A stretch of 64,000 nucleotides of DNA from the NCBI RefSeq assembly GCF_021155775.2, contig NC_060235.2, forward strand, positions 6,331,521-6,395,520. Reading direction: 5' to 3'. Below the pieces are notes generated by a model, which did no database searches, was not told where the DNA came from, and saw only the letters and a list, made by a program, of their open reading frames with translations. Shown piece by piece: positions 61,701-64,000 of the stretch. Source of the stretch: Neodiprion pinetum. Lineage: Eukaryota; Arthropoda; Insecta; Hymenoptera; Diprionidae. A program made the translations under genes and the position numbers. The first letter of the stretch is position 1. The number at the start of each line of letters is the position of its first letter.

Positions 61701-64000
61701 GTGACGGTGTCAAAGTGTTTCATGAGAATAATGACAACCATCTGCAGATCACGTTGCGATATCCTCAGTAGCCCGCGATCTGGTCCTTAAATTCAAGAGT
61801 AACAGAAAAAAAATTCGTCGATACATCGTTGACGTAGAGGGTAGTCAACCACCGTGTTGTCAGTCGATAAGGAAGGCTCATCTAGTTACCGACGGATCGG
61901 AGGGCGCAGGACGAGGACGAGGGTAGGTTTCGAAAATCCGATTGCAAAGCGTTGCAGTAGTGATAGTAAGGCTGTAGTCAGCCAAACCGGATCGCCGCGG
62001 TTGTGTTGCTAGTCGCCGTTCGCCAGGCGTTCAGTTGGTTTCGGTACCGAGTCGCGCCAAGCTGCAGACGAGATCCCGGAAAAGGGTGTATCTGGTATTA
62101 CCCTACGATGGGAACGACCATATTCATTTCGTCAATAGACAAGTTTTGCGGAAGAAGCACCCGGTCCATTTAACCCTCGGTGATAATCGTTCGTCGAATC
62201 GCATCTGACACTAAATAGATATCAAGTACAGTTTTCAACATGCAATCGCGTAGTATGACTGTCGCTCCTTTGCACAGCAACAAATAACACCTATAATTGT
62301 ATACTTGGAATATTGCGTACCCGTTGTTATAGAAAAAAAAATAAATAAATAAATAAAAAAAAACAAAAATCGTTGCCGTTCGATTTATTTTTCAACAAGA
62401 TGACGATGATTTATCACGACGCTGCGTAATCAAGACTAATCAACAATTATCATAGGCGATAAAATCTCTTTAACTTATCGTATTCCGTTTTAACTCACCG
62501 GGTTTTCTGGTTTTTACGTAGTGCTTTGAATTAAACGATTAAAACGCCGCTTGCGGTAAATCTGCCGACTGTATCCTGTCGTCCTACAGAAGACAACCAC
62601 CGTGAAGTTTGGAAAATAGTCAAGGTCCGTTTAATTATTTGCGTTACTGTAATGTGATCGTTGTTGTAATATATAAACTGGCAATTGTCTCAATGCTTAA
62701 TGTTTTTCATACCGTATTATTTACATTCTCTCTTCGTGATACAGGAAAATTACTGACAACAAGAAATCAGCGAATAATGTTTTACAGGTTTCAGACGAAA
62801 TTGATTTAGTTGAATTTCATAGACCATGAGAAGTTAGAAGAAGAAGTTGGAAAATCTTCAATTCGAAGTTTAATGCAGAGGTATAATTTTTTTAACACCA
62901 ACGGTGTATCGATACTTATTACAATCAGTTTTACAGCATTTTCTGAAATTTCACGAAAATATCTATTACATTTTATTAGATTATATGAGAGAGTAAAATA
63001 AAAAAATAAAAATCTCCGAGCAAGAGGAACAAGAATTAAGATGTTTAGCCTAAGTCAAAGAAATTATTTTCGGTTATTATCTCGCATTAGGTTACCTTCA
63101 CAGGTCGAAGAAACGTTTGTCTCGGCCTTCTATCCATTTCCGTTCAACTTGACTTATCTTAGGGAGGGAAAATTAAAAGACGGCCTTGTCCAAATACGAT
63201 TGTAGCTGGTGGGAGAGGGTCGACAGCGACAGTTAATTGATTACGAGGAGACACGAACAAATACGTTTGTAGGTCTACGGTTCACTATTCCCAGGAGTTG
63301 TTTCGACGATATGTCTGTTATTATTATCGCTTCAGGACTGAATCGAACTAGCCACTCCGAAAGGTTTATAAGACGTGATTCTACTGCGTATATAATATAA
63401 TCGGGGTAACGATGATTTGCGATGCACCGAGTCTCCCGCCTTGTATATCATGATAATTGCAAAACAAGCTAACTTTTAGATTCTAAACATAAGAATGCCT
63501 TTTCGTTTCAAATTTGATTTTTTATCTTTTATTTTTTTTTTGTTTTGTTTTTAATCAGGATTTTCTGCCGCAGATAATGTTTTAAACTCTAACTAGTTGT
63601 TGGAAAGAGATGCGTAGTCATATTTTTATAATTACTTCCGTGGCTAGTATTTTTTCCATAAAATATTTTAGACATTTGATAGGCAAATTTGTCGATATAG
63701 GATATTAAAATAAATTATAAAGCTTTCATAAGCGTGCAAGTGGAACGAGATTAAAAAATAATCACATAGAGTAGGACAATAGTTTTTGAAAAATATTCTT
63801 GAAATTCTGTGAATCGTTAATCGGAAATTTAGATTCATACACCGTTTATAATATAATTTACGAAGAATGGTAATTTGTCGTAATTTTGAAATGCTTTTTT
63901 CAAACAAATTTATAATCTTTGGGTATTTCTGATTAGCTTTACTTGAAGTTTCCGTTCATCACTGATTTTTTGACACTCACGTCGTATGCAAAAACCGCTT
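58771..64000. other. Region with no resolved gene; possible 5' exons of a downstream gene
   Basis: About 5.2 kb. A remnant of pogo C-terminal sequence lies at about 58774-58835. A TATA-like TTTATAAG at 59961-59968 is followed by a stretch ending in GGAG|GTAAGT at 60126, a plausible first exon of a plus-strand gene beyond the window. A CpG-richer block at 61850-62100 with an Inr-like TCAGTT at 62031 could be a second promoter. The rest (62100-64000) is AT-rich with short open frames and no recognised motif. Confidence 0.4.
59961..60126 (+). promoter_or_regulatory. Candidate promoter and non-coding first exon
   Basis: TTTATAAG at 59961 would place transcription start about 30 bp downstream. 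The sequence then runs to a strong donor (GGAG|GTAAGTTT) at 60126. A 53-codon open frame overlaps but passes through the donor without any known motif, so the exon is probably untranslated. Low certainty. Confidence 0.3.

Overview
The window is animal nuclear DNA with short spliced exons, GT-AG introns, low-complexity AT-rich spacers and many mobile-element remnants. The gene set points to an insect: a CRF-like diuretic hormone 44 receptor, an ADA2B with the insect-like SWIRM arrangement, and compact divergent gene pairs. A hymenopteran such as a sawfly is my guess from the overall look; nothing in the sequence proves it. All gene models were built by hand by joining exons at splice sites with matching phase. 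Each complete model has a total CDS length divisible by three.

Layout. (1) 1-2075, minus: 5' part of TRAF3IP1/IFT54, a ciliary intraflagellar-transport gene that runs off the left edge. Its promoter carries an RFX X-box and two E-boxes. (2) 2738-7632, plus: a 13-finger C2H2 zinc-finger protein, divergent from IFT54. A Tc1/mariner-like MITE lies in one intron. (3) 11109-16217, minus: Tada2b (ADA2B, SAGA complex), ten exons with a 7-nt first coding exon. A candidate alternative last exon lies at 9874-9967. (4) 16894-17408, plus: a COX7A-family cytochrome oxidase subunit, divergent from Tada2b, with a palindromic NRF-1-type site upstream. (5) 17992-23247, minus: ALG12, the ER alpha-1,6-mannosyltransferase, whose last exon adds an unusual acidic tail of about 520 residues. 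(6) 23248-32999: a long gene-poor stretch holding a 975-bp TTAA-flanked element filled with a GAAATCAC-type tandem array. (7) 33000-53518, plus: the DH44 diuretic hormone receptor (class B GPCR), ten coding exons with a 14.9-kb first intron and several foldback/MITE insertions. (8) 55179-56464, minus: RER1, a Golgi-to-ER retrieval receptor. (9) 57724-58770, plus: a truncated pogo/Tigger-derived gene that keeps both DNA-binding domains and loses most of the DDE catalytic domain. (10) 58771-64000: no gene resolved, but there are signs of a 5' exon for a gene further right.

The genes are ordinary, mostly housekeeping neighbours and not an operon-like system. I found no CRISPR array, rRNA, convincing tRNA or virus. 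The less ordinary items are the ALG12 tail with its duplicated helix module, the phase-compatible alternative exon that would remove the SWIRM domain from ADA2B, the TTAA-flanked satellite element, the long foldback repeats in the receptor introns, and the two recognisable promoter sites (X-box for IFT54, NRF-1 for COX7A).
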